Below are positions 1 through 9,096 of a stretch of DNA of 64,000 nt, piece after piece. The translations under genes were made by a program, and so were the position numbers. Origin of the DNA: Nocardioides pocheonensis (GTDB lineage Bacteria; Actinomycetota; Actinomycetes; Propionibacteriales; Nocardioidaceae); contig NZ_RJSF01000047.1 of NCBI RefSeq assembly GCF_003725535.1, forward strand, positions 265,972 through 329,971. Reading direction: 5' to 3'. The notes beneath the pieces are model-generated. The model was not told where the DNA came from and did no database searches. It saw nothing but the letters and a program-made list of their open reading frames with translations. How positions within the stretch are numbered: position 1 is the stretch's first letter; every line of letters starts with the position of its first letter.

Positions 1-2295
1 CGTGAGGAGCTTCATGAGGTGCAGCGACTACTCGGCTCCTCGCGCCTGGTGACGCTGACCGGAGCAGGTGGTTCCGGAAAAACGCGGCTTGCATTGCGGG
101 CCGCGGCCACCCTTGCTCGAGGGTTCACCCACGGCACGTGGTTCGTAGATTTGGCCCAGTTGGAGGATGCGGCACTGCTTGACCAAGTCATCGCTGCCAC
201 GCTGGGCCTCCACGACCGTCGAGCGACGTCACCCTCAATTGCTCTAGGCGAGTACCTGGCCAACAAGAACCTGTTGCTGATCCTGGACAACTCTGACCAC
301 CTCAGAGACCGTTGCGCTCAGCTGGCGGACGCCTTGCTCCGGCAATCAGCACATCTCCGGATACTCAGCACGAGCAGGCATACGCTGGGTGTAACGGGAG
401 AGCACGTCTTCCGCGTGCCCCCGATGACCGTTCCCGATCATGGCGCCGTCGTGCAATCTGCCAGCCTCGCTCATTACGAGGCCCTGAATCTGTTCGTCGA
501 ACGAGCCCAAGCGGTACGTCCAGGTTTCGAACTGACCGACAGCACTGCGTCAGCCATCACCGCGATCTGCGAGACCCTCGACGGGATTCCGCTTGCCATC
601 GAACTCGCTGCAGCGCGAGTCAGCGCGCTTTCCGTGCACGATCTTCTGGAGCGGCTCGAGGACCGCTTCGGGTTGCTGGTGGGCGGCAGCCCCAGCGCCC
701 TGCCAAGGCACCGTACGTTGCGTGAACTCGTGGGCTGGAGTTGGGACCTCTGCAGCGAGGTGGAGCGCACCATATGGGCGCGCCTGTCGATATTTCCATC
801 CAGTTTCGACGTCGCGGCCGCTGAAGCGATATGCAGCGGGCAACCATTGGACCGCGCGTCGGTCTTGGACACTGTCACCGCGTTGGTGGACAAATCGATT
901 GTCACGGCACAGGAGGAGGCCGGCAGAATCCGGTACAGAATGCTGGAAACCCTTCGCCGGTTCGGGCTGGAGCAACTCGATACCGCGGGAGAGCGCGCAG
1001 ACCTTAGAGGTAGGCACCGGAATTACTACATCGACATGGCTCATGAGGCCGGGGTCGACTGGCTGAGCACCCGGCAGACGACGTGGCTGGAAAGGCTTCA
1101 GCTCGAGCAGAGCAATCTGCGAGCCGCACTCGATGCCAGTCTCGACAACCCAGACGAGGTCGATTCCGGCCTGGACGTGGCATCGGATCTGTGGTTCTTC
1201 TGGATCGCCAGCGGGCAGACCCACGAGGCGCGCCGATGGTTCGAGCGGGGACTCGCATCGTCTTCCCTCATGACAACCGCGCGGGCGCGGGCGATGGCGA
1301 TGTGTGCATACATCTGCGTACAGCAGGAGGACCTCGCTGCAGCGGTGCCTCTGATCGAGTCCGCTCAGGCCGTCGCAGAGGAGCAAGGCCACCGCTCGAA
1401 CATCGCTTGGGTTACGCAGGTGCGCGCGATGGCCGCCATGTGCGAAGGCGATCTGCGAGTCGCCGAGCGGCTGTTCGGAGAGGCGCTCGATGCACACCGG
1501 GCGAACGACGACTTGGTGGGCGCCATCGACACCACCTTCTTTCTAGCCGCCGTTTCTTCCCTGAGCGGATCACCCGACCGCGCCGAGATGCTGTACCGCG
1601 AGGGGATCATCAGCTGCGAAGAGCGCGGTGAGACCTGGTACAAGGGATATCTGCTCTGGGGTCTGGCTCTGGTGGCATGGCAACGCGGTGATGTCGAACG
1701 GGCCGCGGCGCATGCAAGTCAATCACTTCGCATCGGCAGGGCGCTACGGGAGCGTTGGGTCATCGCATTCTCCGTCGAACTTCTGGCGTGGACCACCGCG
1801 GCAGCGGGGAAGGACAAGGAGGCCGCACGCCTTCTCGGAGCCGTCGTCGAACTCTGGCGGGCAGCCGGGTGGCAACAGGCCGGCGTCCCACCCTTCTATG
1901 GCATGCACGACCTGAGCGTCTACCACGAAAAGTGCGTCGCGACGGTCGAGGGGCGGCTGGGTGCCGAGAGCCTCGAGACGAGGATGCAAGACGGCGCTGC
2001 CCTCGAGGAGGACGACATTCTGTCCGAGGCGCTCGGAGAATCGCGCGTCAAAACTGCCAGTGCATCACACAAGTCAACGGGCGCGCTGCCCTCACTCACA
2101 AGGAGGGAGGCACAAATCGCCGAACTCGTGTCGCAGGGCTTGAGCAACCGAGAAATCGCGGCCGACCTCGTCATCTCCCCCAGGACGGCCGAGGTCCACG
2201 TGCTGAACATCCTCACGAAGCTGGGCTTCAAGTCTCGAGCGCAGGTGGCGGCATGGGTCGTGTCGGAGCGAGCTCGGCGGGGTGGCGACGCCTGA
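1..2295 (+). CDS. LuxR-family regulator with N-terminal NTPase domain (5' end outside window)
   Basis: The frame is open to the first base, so the start lies upstream; at least 764 residues are visible. The N-terminus has a P-loop (GAGGSGKT, about residues 21-28 of the visible part) and a Walker-B-like LLLILDN at about 91-97, as in the NB-ARC/AAA-type ATPases of large LuxR (LAL/STAND-like) regulators. The middle is helical and TPR-like, with Ala/Glu-rich repeats. The last 65 residues form a LuxR helix-turn-helix (LTRREAQIAELVSQGLSNRE, then the ISPRTAEVHV recognition helix). Such proteins are usually ligand- or protein-responsive activators. The next genes downstream are on the opposite strand, so its target cannot be read from position; the catabolic cluster beside it is a reasonable guess only. 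Confidence 0.85.
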   Translation, partial: REELHEVQRLLGSSRLVTLTGAGGSGKTRLALRAAATLARGFTHGTWFVDLAQLEDAALLDQVIAATLGLHDRRATSPSIALGEYLANKNLLLILDNSDHLRDRCAQLADALLRQSAHLRILSTSRHTLGVTGEHVFRVPPMTVPDHGAVVQSASLAHYEALNLFVERAQAVRPGFELTDSTASAITAICETLDGIPLAIELAAARVSALSVHDLLERLEDRFGLLVGGSPSALPRHRTLRELVGWSWDLCSEVERTIWARLSIFPSSFDVAAAEAICSGQPLDRASVLDTVTALVDKSIVTAQEEAGRIRYRMLETLRRFGLEQLDTAGERADLRGRHRNYYIDMAHEAGVDWLSTRQTTWLERLQLEQSNLRAALDASLDNPDEVDSGLDVASDLWFFWIASGQTHEARRWFERGLASSSLMTTARARAMAMCAYICVQQEDLAAAVPLIESAQAVAEEQGHRSNIAWVTQVRAMAAMCEGDLRVAERLFGEALDAHRANDDLVGAIDTTFFLAAVSSLSGSPDRAEMLYREGIISCEERGETWYKGYLLWGLALVAWQRGDVERAAAHASQSLRIGRALRERWVIAFSVELLAWTTAAAGKDKEAARLLGAVVELWRAAGWQQAGVPPFYGMHDLSVYHEKCVATVEGRLGAESLETRMQDGAALEEDDILSEALGESRVKTASASHKSTGALPSLTRREAQIAELVSQGLSNREIAADLVISPRTAEVHVLNILTKLGFKSRAQVAAWVVSERARRGGDA

Positions 2296-2380
2296 ACGTG
2301 CCACTGGCCCGGCGTGCGACCCGCCACCCATCAAACGCGACGCCTCTGGTTACTACGTCTAGCGCGCGCCGCTCCCCGCG

Positions 2381-2560
2381 TCACCTGTTGTCCAACAGCA
2401 CACCCTCGAAGTCCGACCACCGCTGGCTCTGATCGACGTCTACCACGTCCCCGAGGTCACGTCCTTCAGCTTCGCCGGCGTCATCGAGCTCAAGCTCCAT
2501 CACGATTCCTGCTTCCGCAGGACGTTCAACACAATGGCCCACAAAGGCCCTCGGCGGAAG
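2381..2560 (-). pseudogene. C-terminal remnant of an unrecognised protein (copy 1)
   Basis: This sits in the 311-base gap between the LuxR-type gene and the first permease. On the minus strand an open frame without a plausible start ends at 2381 with WSDFEGVLLDNR and a stop. A similar tail (WLDFEGVLFDHT, stop) occurs on the same strand at 6349. Both share an acidic ELELDD / MLEIEDN segment about 40 residues before the end. I do not recognise the family. The pair suggests two leftovers of related genes. The rest of the gap shows nothing I can support. Confidence 0.3.
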
Positions 2561-2606
2561 GCCCGCAGCGTGCTCACCCGGCTCGGCTCATCTTGACCGC
2601 GCAACC

Positions 2607-4250
2607 TTATGCCTGGGCCTCGCTGGCTCGAACTGCAGCCGCGCCTAGATCAACGTCGCCCGTGGGGCTGAGTTTGGGCGAGCGCGCCGACGCCGGGGGG
2701 TCCGCACGCTCAGGCACCAGGTCGCTCTCATCAGGGCGGTGCTCATCCACAACGACACCGAAACTGGACTCGCGCTGCTTGAACCAGTAGTACGTGACCC
2801 CCGTGACCAAGAGCAGGCCGACCACGACGAATGCGCCGTACTGCAGGTACCAGTGGTCGTTGCCGTAGATCGCGGCTCGCGGCCAAGCGACATCCACGAC
2901 AACTGCGGCACATCCGATCACAGCGAGCAGGTTCGACGCCAAGCCGTATCGACCGAGCGAGAAGTAGCCGTGCCTCTGCTCGACCGGCCAACGGCCGCGA
3001 AGGCGAGCAACCAGCATCGGGACCATGACGAACAGGTACGTGATGTAGAAGAGCAAGATGACGACAGCTGCGATGGTGCCGAAGATCCGCGGGTTGCCGT
3101 AGTTGACGCCCAGGAGCCCGAGTCCCACGACGGTGACGAGGATCGTGGGAACCACCGGGGTGTGATGCCTCGTCGACACGTGCGCAAGGGTGCGGCTGAA
3201 CGGCAGTGCGCCATCGCGGGCCATGGCGAAGATGATCCGCACGCCGGTAGCCATGATCGCCGTGCCGGCACCGAACACAGCGATCGCGATCGCGATCAGC
3301 ACAATGTCTCCGAAGGTCCCGCCCAGCACGCTTTGGATCACGTAGGGGAAGCCAGTTGTCGACAACTGTGGCGCCTGGAGGTCCTTGGCCGACATCAGGG
3401 CTAGTAGCACCAGAACGATACCCATCGCGAGCGAGACAACCAGAGCCCGCAGGAGCGCAGTCGGTCCAGCCCTGCGCGCGTCCTTCGTCTCCTCGGCGAC
3501 CATCGCGGCGTTCTCGAAGCCGAAGAACACATACGCAGCAGCAATGCCGGCGACGAGGAATGCGCCGAGATAGCCGAACTTGTCGTGCGCGCCCAGGCCA
3601 TTGGTCTCAAAGACGACGCCGGGCCCCCGGTGCACATGGACGGCCAGTCCGATGACGACTGCAAAGACCGCGATGATCTCGATCGTGACGACGACGGCGG
3701 CGACCCGTGCCATCAAGCGCACACCGACGATATTGATCATCATCTGGAGGACGAGCGCGATGCCGCCAAGGATGATCGCATTGATCGCACCCGAGGGCGT
3801 GACCGACGTGCCGATATCGTCCGGACCGCCGACGAACTGCAAGCGGTGGAAGACGCTCGTCAGCACCTGCTGCCACGTCGGTCCGACGACCGTGACGGTC
3901 ACCAACATGGCGGCAATGAGGAACCAGCCGGTCAGCCAAGGGATGAACCTCGAACCGGTCAGATGCTTGCACCATTGGTACATCGACCCCTCGACGGGGA
4001 CCTGCGCGGCCATCTCCGCCAGGTTGAGCGCGATGAGGGTCGTGATGAGTCCAACGATCGGGTACACCCAGAAGAACGCCGGACCGCCCGTGCTGTAGCC
4101 GAGGAAGAACAGTGCCGAAATTCCCGTCAGGATGGCGACCCACCCATACGAAACGGAGAACGCATGCCATACGCCGAGGGACCGTTCCAGGCGGGGCTTG
4201 TACCCGAGTTGCACGAGGTGCTTGTCGTCGTCACCGTGTGTATGCAACAT
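2607..4250 (-). CDS. APC-superfamily amino acid/amine permease
   Basis: Integral membrane transporter of about 547 residues with roughly 12 to 14 hydrophobic segments. The N-terminal YKPRLERSLGVWHAFSVSYG and the first helix with GYSTGGPAFFWVYP, followed by NLAEMAAQVPVEGSMYQW, are typical of APC permeases for amino acids, amines or related cations. I place the start at 4250 because GGAAGG lies 7 bases before that ATG; an in-frame ATG at 4274 has no ribosome binding site. The C-terminus is a long polar tail. It follows the second permease (ends 4409, same strand) by about 160 bases, so the two are probably co-transcribed from the promoter near 5990. The sequence does not give the substrate; the neighbouring hydrolases and CoA ligases suggest uptake of a compound to be degraded. 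Confidence 0.85.
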   Translation of the reverse strand: MLHTHGDDDKHLVQLGYKPRLERSLGVWHAFSVSYGWVAILTGISALFFLGYSTGGPAFFWVYPIVGLITTLIALNLAEMAAQVPVEGSMYQWCKHLTGSRFIPWLTGWFLIAAMLVTVTVVGPTWQQVLTSVFHRLQFVGGPDDIGTSVTPSGAINAIILGGIALVLQMMINIVGVRLMARVAAVVVTIEIIAVFAVVIGLAVHVHRGPGVVFETNGLGAHDKFGYLGAFLVAGIAAAYVFFGFENAAMVAEETKDARRAGPTALLRALVVSLAMGIVLVLLALMSAKDLQAPQLSTTGFPYVIQSVLGGTFGDIVLIAIAIAVFGAGTAIMATGVRIIFAMARDGALPFSRTLAHVSTRHHTPVVPTILVTVVGLGLLGVNYGNPRIFGTIAAVVILLFYITYLFVMVPMLVARLRGRWPVEQRHGYFSLGRYGLASNLLAVIGCAAVVVDVAWPRAAIYGNDHWYLQYGAFVVVGLLLVTGVTYYWFKQRESSFGVVVDEHRPDESDLVPERADPPASARSPKLSPTGDVDLGAAAVRASEAQA

Positions 4251-4408
4251 GCGGAAACCTTCCAACTCGTCCATTTTGGTTGAGTGCGTGAGCTGTGGCT
4301 AGAGCGCCCAGGAACAGGAACCTGTGCGGGAACGCGGATGACTGGTCGCCGGTTCTCGGCCCGGGGCGCAGGTCGTCGTTGCCCGTGCCCCCGTCAGTCG
4401 CTCGCGCG

Positions 4409-5881
4409 TCAGCCGCGCTGGCGGCCGATGCGGGCGTATACCTCAGGACGCTTAGCCCGGTAGAAGAGGGCGAGGAGCATACCGAACGCCAAGACGCCCC
4501 AAACGAGCACTTGGTAGAGGATCGCCTCGCGGGTGGACCCGCCGGTCATCAACTTGAAGTGCGTGAGCGCGAGATAGAGGACCACTGCCATACCCAGCGC
4601 ACTAGCGACTGGTGCGACGAGGGTCTGCCAAACCGCGGACCCCAGGTTGCCGCGACGGCGGAAGAAGACGACCACCGCAACGCTGGTCAGAGTCATCAGC
4701 AACATCACGCCGAACCCACCAGTGCCCGCGATCCGGCCGTAAAGCGCCAACGGATCTTGGTTCCACAGCACGAACACGGAAATCGTCATCAGGGCCGTCA
4801 CAGCGAGCGAGCTCACATACGGCGAGTGGTGTCGGGGGTGAACCCTTCCCAGGACGGAAGGCATTACTCGGTCGACGCCGAGGGAGAAGCTGTAGCGCGA
4901 CATGATGTTCTGGCATGCGAGTGTCGCCGCAGCGGCAGAGGTCACGACAAGGATCGAAACCGCGTCGCTTGCCCACGCGCCGACGAACCGCGTCACCGCC
5001 GCCGGGAACATGCCGACGGGATCGCTGGTGGCAGCGCCGAGCGCCTTGTCCGAGCCGTAGGCAGCAATGAGGCACCAGGTGGCCAGAATGTAGAAGACAC
5101 CGATCGACAGCACCGCTGCGAACGTCGCACGAGAAACGGTCTTGCGAGGGTCCTTGGTCTCCTCTCGGAAGATCGCGGTCGCCTCGAATCCGCCGAAGCA
5201 AGTCGCAGCGAAGAGGATCGCAATCGGCGCTCCCGACGAGCTCAGTGACGAAGGAGCGAACGAGTCCAGGGCGAGTCCGTGCTCTCCGCCTTGGAAAAAG
5301 ACCGCTGCGTCGAAGATCAAGACGATGAGCACTTCGAGCAACATCGCCACGCCCAGAACCTTCGCTGAGAGATCGATGCGGAAGTACCCCAGCGTTCCCA
5401 CAAGGAAGATCCCACCGAGGGTGTACACGTGCCAAGACAGTGTTGGCCCGCCAAGGACCTCGGCGACCACACTGGAGGTCATGGCGCCGAAGAAGGTGTA
5501 GGTCCCCAAGCCCATCAGGTAGTAGGACAGAAGCGCCACCAGACTGGCGCCCAACCCGGGCACCCGACCGAGCCCTTGCGTGATGTAGGCATAGAACGCT
5601 CCCGGATTGCTGATGTGGTTGGTCATCGCGATGTAACCGACTGCAAACAGCAGCAGGACGCCCATGGACACGGCGTACGCCAGCGGCGCGCCGACGCCAC
5701 CGTAGATGACGATGATCGGCGTGAACGCGGTGACGACCACGATTGGTGCAGACCACGCAAGCACGGTGAGCACGAGCTCGATGACACCGACGCGTCCCTC
5801 GAGGTGCTCACGGCGCGCCGGGCGTGCGTCAGAGGCGCGGTCCGGAGGGGCGGCGCTCGGGGTGGTTACCAACTCGCTCAT
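4409..5881 (-). CDS. APC-superfamily permease, paralogue of the 12249-13757 gene
   Basis: Permease of 490 residues with about 12 transmembrane segments. The first helix (VIELVLTVLAWSAPIVVVTA), the NPGAFYAYITQGLGR loop and a GGFEATAIFREETKDPRKTV segment match the amino acid/polyamine APC group, and the same motifs recur in the permease at 12249-13757. The start at 5881 is chosen because GAAAGG lies just upstream; an in-frame codon 14 triplets earlier has no such site. It heads a two-permease minus-strand unit. The promoter/operator at 5971-6002 lies 90 bases upstream and is nearly the same as that of the paralogue, so the two are probably co-regulated. Substrate unknown. Confidence 0.87.
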   Translation of the reverse strand: MSELVTTPSAAPPDRASDARPARREHLEGRVGVIELVLTVLAWSAPIVVVTAFTPIIVIYGGVGAPLAYAVSMGVLLLFAVGYIAMTNHISNPGAFYAYITQGLGRVPGLGASLVALLSYYLMGLGTYTFFGAMTSSVVAEVLGGPTLSWHVYTLGGIFLVGTLGYFRIDLSAKVLGVAMLLEVLIVLIFDAAVFFQGGEHGLALDSFAPSSLSSSGAPIAILFAATCFGGFEATAIFREETKDPRKTVSRATFAAVLSIGVFYILATWCLIAAYGSDKALGAATSDPVGMFPAAVTRFVGAWASDAVSILVVTSAAAATLACQNIMSRYSFSLGVDRVMPSVLGRVHPRHHSPYVSSLAVTALMTISVFVLWNQDPLALYGRIAGTGGFGVMLLMTLTSVAVVVFFRRRGNLGSAVWQTLVAPVASALGMAVVLYLALTHFKLMTGGSTREAILYQVLVWGVLAFGMLLALFYRAKRPEVYARIGRQRG

Positions 5882-5970
5882 AGAGATGCCTTTCGTGCAC
5901 GTTGCATGGCGTGGGCTGACCAAGCTCGCTGTCTGTCTCCGGCCGTGAGGCAGGTCACTCGCGATTGGCC

Positions 5971-6002
5971 TTAATGAACATTAAGTCGAGCCTTCATGTC
6001 AA
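5971..6002 (-). promoter_or_regulatory. Promoter with palindromic operator for the two-permease unit
   Basis: TTAATGAACATTAA at 5971-5984 is a palindrome (TTAATG-2-CATTAA). On the minus strand a perfect TTGACA (plus-strand TGTCAA at 5997-6002) lies 12 bases upstream, so the palindrome falls where the -10 region should be. The same pair with the same spacing, including the AAGTCGAG between, occurs at 13940-13971 before another permease. A repressor site overlapping the promoter is inferred; the regulator is not identified. Confidence 0.65.
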
Positions 6003-6348
6003 TACCCTGCGACCAAGAGATGTCCGATCCCGGCGAGTTCGTTCGTCTCGACGCCCGTCCGTCTCCCCGCCCGCGGGTCCACAACACCCCAGTTGGCGCG
6101 ACCCAGCGAGGGGCGCTTGTTCACACGCCACTTGCCGGGAGTCCCGTGCGACCAGATTGCAGGGCGCAGGACGTTAGGGGATCAGGCAGCCAAGACCCTG
6201 AAACCGGCAGCTGGGCCCTAGCCACTGGCGGGCGACTGCTGGTCCGGCCCGCCTCAACATGCCAGCCGAGCTGTCGGCTGCGCTTCCCGATGCCGGATAT
6301 GGCAACCACATTCTCGCAGCCAACACGCGTCAACCGGTTCAAGAATGA

Positions 6349-6480
6349 TCAGGTGTGATCGAACAGGACGCCCTCAAAGTCCAGCCAGCACCATGGCGAG
6401 TCAGCACCGCCGACATCCGACCCTGCAGCTCGAGCACAGTGGTTGTCCTCGATCTCAAGCATGCCAACTCCGAACCTTAA
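6349..6480 (-). pseudogene. C-terminal remnant of an unrecognised protein (copy 2)
   Basis: Minus-strand frame ending in WLDFEGVLFDHT and a stop at 6349, preceded by MLEIEDN. It resembles the tail at 2381-2560. No start or upstream domain is present. It lies in the 753-base gap between the permease promoter and the acyl-CoA synthetase. Apart from this remnant, the operator at 5971 and the inverted repeat at 6583, I see nothing in that gap. Confidence 0.3.
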
Positions 6481-6582
6481 TTAGGATTCATTCAAGGTAC
6501 CGAACTTCTTCGACTGAGTCAACGACCCCGCGGTCGTCCGCGTCCACCAGTCGACCGGTTGTGGCGCCGCGCGAGAGTTGCC

Positions 6583-6610
6583 GGGTACGATATAGCCGTC
6601 GAACGTACCC
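6583..6610. promoter_or_regulatory. GGGTACG inverted repeat upstream of the acyl-CoA synthetase operon
   Basis: GGGTACG (6583-6589) and CGTACCC (6604-6610) form a perfect inverted repeat with a 14-base spacer that starts ATATAG. It ends 24 bases before the start codon at 6635, so a bound protein would block transcription or initiation. The GGTACGA half-site recurs before the TetR gene and the second CocE-type gene. The local TetR protein is the natural candidate binder (inference). Confidence 0.55.
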
Positions 6611-6634
6611 GCTCACGTACTAAGGTGGAGTTCC

Positions 6635-8329
6635 ATGACGCACCGATCACTATCGCCGGCCGATGGTGGACCGCACGACGCGTCCCCGTTCATCCGTGAG
6701 CGGCTAGCTGCGATCCTGAACGACTTCCACGACCCCGAAGCCTCTGCTCCAGCGCTGCTATGCGACCGGCACGATCCAGGCTCGGTCGCGTTCCGGTTCG
6801 TCTCCGAGGACCTCGAGGTCTCGGAGATGACCTTCGGCGAGCTGCGGCTTCGGTCCGAGCGGGTCGCGCACGCCCTGGCATCTCGTGGGATCCAGGCTGG
6901 AGACCGCGTTGCTTCCTTGCTCGGAAAGGGACCTGACCTTCCCGTGCTGATCCTCGGCATCTGGCGTCTGGGCGCGGTCTACGTGCCCCTGTTCACCGCG
7001 TTCGCGGCTGGCGCGGTGGCCGACCGCGTCGCCGCGGCCGATGTCCGCCTGATCGTCACCGACCGGGACCAGCTCCCGAAGGTCGACGGGCTCGACTGCA
7101 CGATCATGCTGGCCAACGAACGAACCGATGCGCCAGCGCTGGAGACCGACTTGACCGACCTGAGTGCCGCGATCACGGCCGGTGAGCGCTGGACCTCCGA
7201 CGTCCCAGTGCGCGGACCCAACGCTCCTATCGTCCAGATGGCGACCTCTGGAACCACTGGCAAGCCCAAGGTCGTGGTCCATCCGCTCGCCTATGCGGCC
7301 GGCTGGCAGTCCTACCTGGAGCTCGCGATCAATCCGGGGAAGGTCTTCTGGTGTGGTGCCGACCCCGGTTGGGCGTACGGGCTTTACCTGCTGATCGTGG
7401 CACCGCTTGCCTCAGGCATCCCTGCCGTGTTCACGTGCGGGACCTTCAAGCCCGCCCTGACATGGCGGGTCCTCTCCGAACTGGGGGTCACGGACTTCAC
7501 CGCGGCGCCCACGGCACTTCGTGCCCTGCGGACCGTCGACGACGGGACCCCACTCCCCCATCTGCGCGGCCTCTCGAGTGCAGGTGAGCCGCTCACGCCA
7601 GAGGTCATCGAATGGTCGACGGCCCGGTTCGGGGTAGCCGTCCACGACCACTTCGGTCAGACCGAGCTCGGCATGCCGGCAGGATTCCCCCACCATCCCG
7701 ACCTGGCAATCGACGTCGTTGCCGGCGCCATGGGCACCTCCCTGCCAGGTTGGTCGATGACGGTGCTGAAGCACGACGCCGACGCGCCTGCCGCGACCGG
7801 GGAGGTCGGCCGGCTGGCGGTCGAGGTCGCCGAGAGTCCCTTCTTCACCTTCACCGGCTACGGGATCTATCGCGACAACCGCAGCTCCCGCTTCACCGGG
7901 GACGGTCGGTACTACATCACCGGCGACCTGGCCTCGCTCGGTGCTGACGACCTGATCCGCTTCTCGTCGCGAGACGACGACGTGATCCTCATGGCCGGCT
8001 ACCGGATCGGCCCCTTCGACGTCGAGAGCGTCCTGGTCACCCACCCCGGCGTGGCGGAGTGCGCGGTCGTCGCGGCACCTGACGAGGTGCGCGGCGAGGT
8101 GATCCACGCCTACGTCGTCCCGTCCGGCCCCGTCGAGGACCCCGACGCGCTTACTCTCGACCTCCAGGAGTGGGTCCGAACGAAGTACGCCGCCCACGCC
8201 TACCCGCGGCTGGTCTCCCTCGTCGATGCCCTTCCCAAGACCCCAAGCGGCAAGATACAGCGAGCCGTGCTGCGTCAGCAGAGCCAGGCCCTCGCGGCCG
8301 CCGGCAAACAACCGGTGCCGGACCGGTGA
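6635..8329 (+). CDS. AMP-forming acyl-CoA synthetase
   Basis: ANL-superfamily enzyme of 564 residues that joins a carboxylic acid to CoA through an acyl-adenylate. The phosphate-binding motif ATSGTTGKPKVVVHP is at about 203-217. The middle of the adenylation domain has HDHFGQTELGMPAG. The C-terminal subdomain has GYRIGPFDVES and ends with PKTPSGKIQR, whose lysine (about 540) is the usual catalytic residue. The WCGADPGWAYG segment resembles acetyl/propionyl- and medium-chain acyl-CoA synthetases. GGTGGAG precedes the ATG at 6635. The stop overlaps the GTG of the next gene, so it is the first gene of a coupled three-gene operon (synthetase, crotonase-fold, SDR). Control probably runs through the inverted repeat at 6583-6610. 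The acid substrate is unknown. Confidence 0.9.
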   Translation: MTHRSLSPADGGPHDASPFIRERLAAILNDFHDPEASAPALLCDRHDPGSVAFRFVSEDLEVSEMTFGELRLRSERVAHALASRGIQAGDRVASLLGKGPDLPVLILGIWRLGAVYVPLFTAFAAGAVADRVAAADVRLIVTDRDQLPKVDGLDCTIMLANERTDAPALETDLTDLSAAITAGERWTSDVPVRGPNAPIVQMATSGTTGKPKVVVHPLAYAAGWQSYLELAINPGKVFWCGADPGWAYGLYLLIVAPLASGIPAVFTCGTFKPALTWRVLSELGVTDFTAAPTALRALRTVDDGTPLPHLRGLSSAGEPLTPEVIEWSTARFGVAVHDHFGQTELGMPAGFPHHPDLAIDVVAGAMGTSLPGWSMTVLKHDADAPAATGEVGRLAVEVAESPFFTFTGYGIYRDNRSSRFTGDGRYYITGDLASLGADDLIRFSSRDDDVILMAGYRIGPFDVESVLVTHPGVAECAVVAAPDEVRGEVIHAYVVPSGPVEDPDALTLDLQEWVRTKYAAHAYPRLVSLVDALPKTPSGKIQRAVLRQQSQALAAAGKQPVPDR

Positions 8330-9096
8330 CCGATCTGATCGTCTCGCGTCGTGACCGCTGCTCCACCTGGACGCTCAACCGACCCGGCGTACGGAATGCC
8401 CTGGACCCTGGCCTGGTCGAAGCACTGACCGCCGCCTTGCCGGAGGAGGAGCGGTTAGGGACCGAGGTCGTCGTGCTCCGCGGTGAGGGGCCGAGCTTCT
8501 GTGCGGGAGCGGACCTGAAGTTCCTCCAGACTTACGGCGCCGACCCCAGCCACACCCCGCGGGCATTCCTGGCCTCCATCTGGGACCTCACCCTTGCAAT
8601 GGAGCGCAGCTCGGTCGTCTTCGTCGCCGCGCTCCACGGGCACGCGATCGCCGGCGGCATGGAGCTGGCTCTTGCCTGCGACATCGTGCTGGCTGCCACA
8701 GGGACCCTCATCGGCGATGGCCACGTGCGCAACAACCTCCTGCCCGGCGGCGGTGCGAGCGCGCGGATGGAGCGCGCAATCGGACGCGCCACCGCGACCT
8801 GGATGGCGCTCAGCGGACGCTCCCTGACAGCGGAGGATCCGCGCCTGGCCGTGTGGTTGCACGAGGTCGTCCCCGCGCAGAAGCTGTCGGAGGCAACCGA
8901 CCGGGTGGTCGAGCAACTCCTCGGCGTTCCAGCCTCCGCCCGCCGCCATTACAAGCAGCTCATCAATGCAGACCAGCAAGCGCTGACGACCTCCGACCGA
9001 GACCGCGAGCTCGACGCTTTCGAGCAGCACTGGTCCAGCGAAGACGTTCCGGCAGCGCTGCGCACCTTCCTCGCAGGAAACCGAAAGGCATCATGA
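8326..9096 (+). CDS. Enoyl-CoA hydratase/isomerase (crotonase) family protein
   Basis: Crotonase-fold protein of 256 residues acting on CoA thioesters. The oxyanion-hole segments are visible as FCAGADLK (58-65) and HAIAGGMELALACD (106-119). Glu113 matches the first catalytic glutamate of classical hydratases. At the second one, usually in a PE motif, the sequence reads GDGHVRNN, so that glutamate is missing; plain hydratase activity is therefore uncertain, and isomerase, hydrolase or lyase chemistry is possible. The GTG start at 8326 overlaps the upstream stop in GTGA, and a longer in-frame reading would lie inside the synthetase gene. The stop overlaps the next ATG. It is expected to act on the product of the synthetase. 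Confidence 0.85.
   Translation: MTDLIVSRRDRCSTWTLNRPGVRNALDPGLVEALTAALPEEERLGTEVVVLRGEGPSFCAGADLKFLQTYGADPSHTPRAFLASIWDLTLAMERSSVVFVAALHGHAIAGGMELALACDIVLAATGTLIGDGHVRNNLLPGGGASARMERAIGRATATWMALSGRSLTAEDPRLAVWLHEVVPAQKLSEATDRVVEQLLGVPASARRHYKQLINADQQALTTSDRDRELDAFEQHWSSEDVPAALRTFLAGNRKAS

Noticed and set aside
550-1497. Long minus-strand open frame inside the LuxR-type gene
   Set aside because: It mirrors codon bias of the plus-strand gene; its translation is low-complexity Arg/Pro/His-rich with no motif.
3585-4283. Plus-strand open frame antisense to the first permease
   Set aside because: Asp/Arg/His-rich translation typical of a shadow of a membrane-protein gene; no binding site or homology.
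7412-8311. Minus-strand frame antisense to the acyl-CoA synthetase
   Set aside because: Shadow frame with biased composition opposite a well-supported gene.
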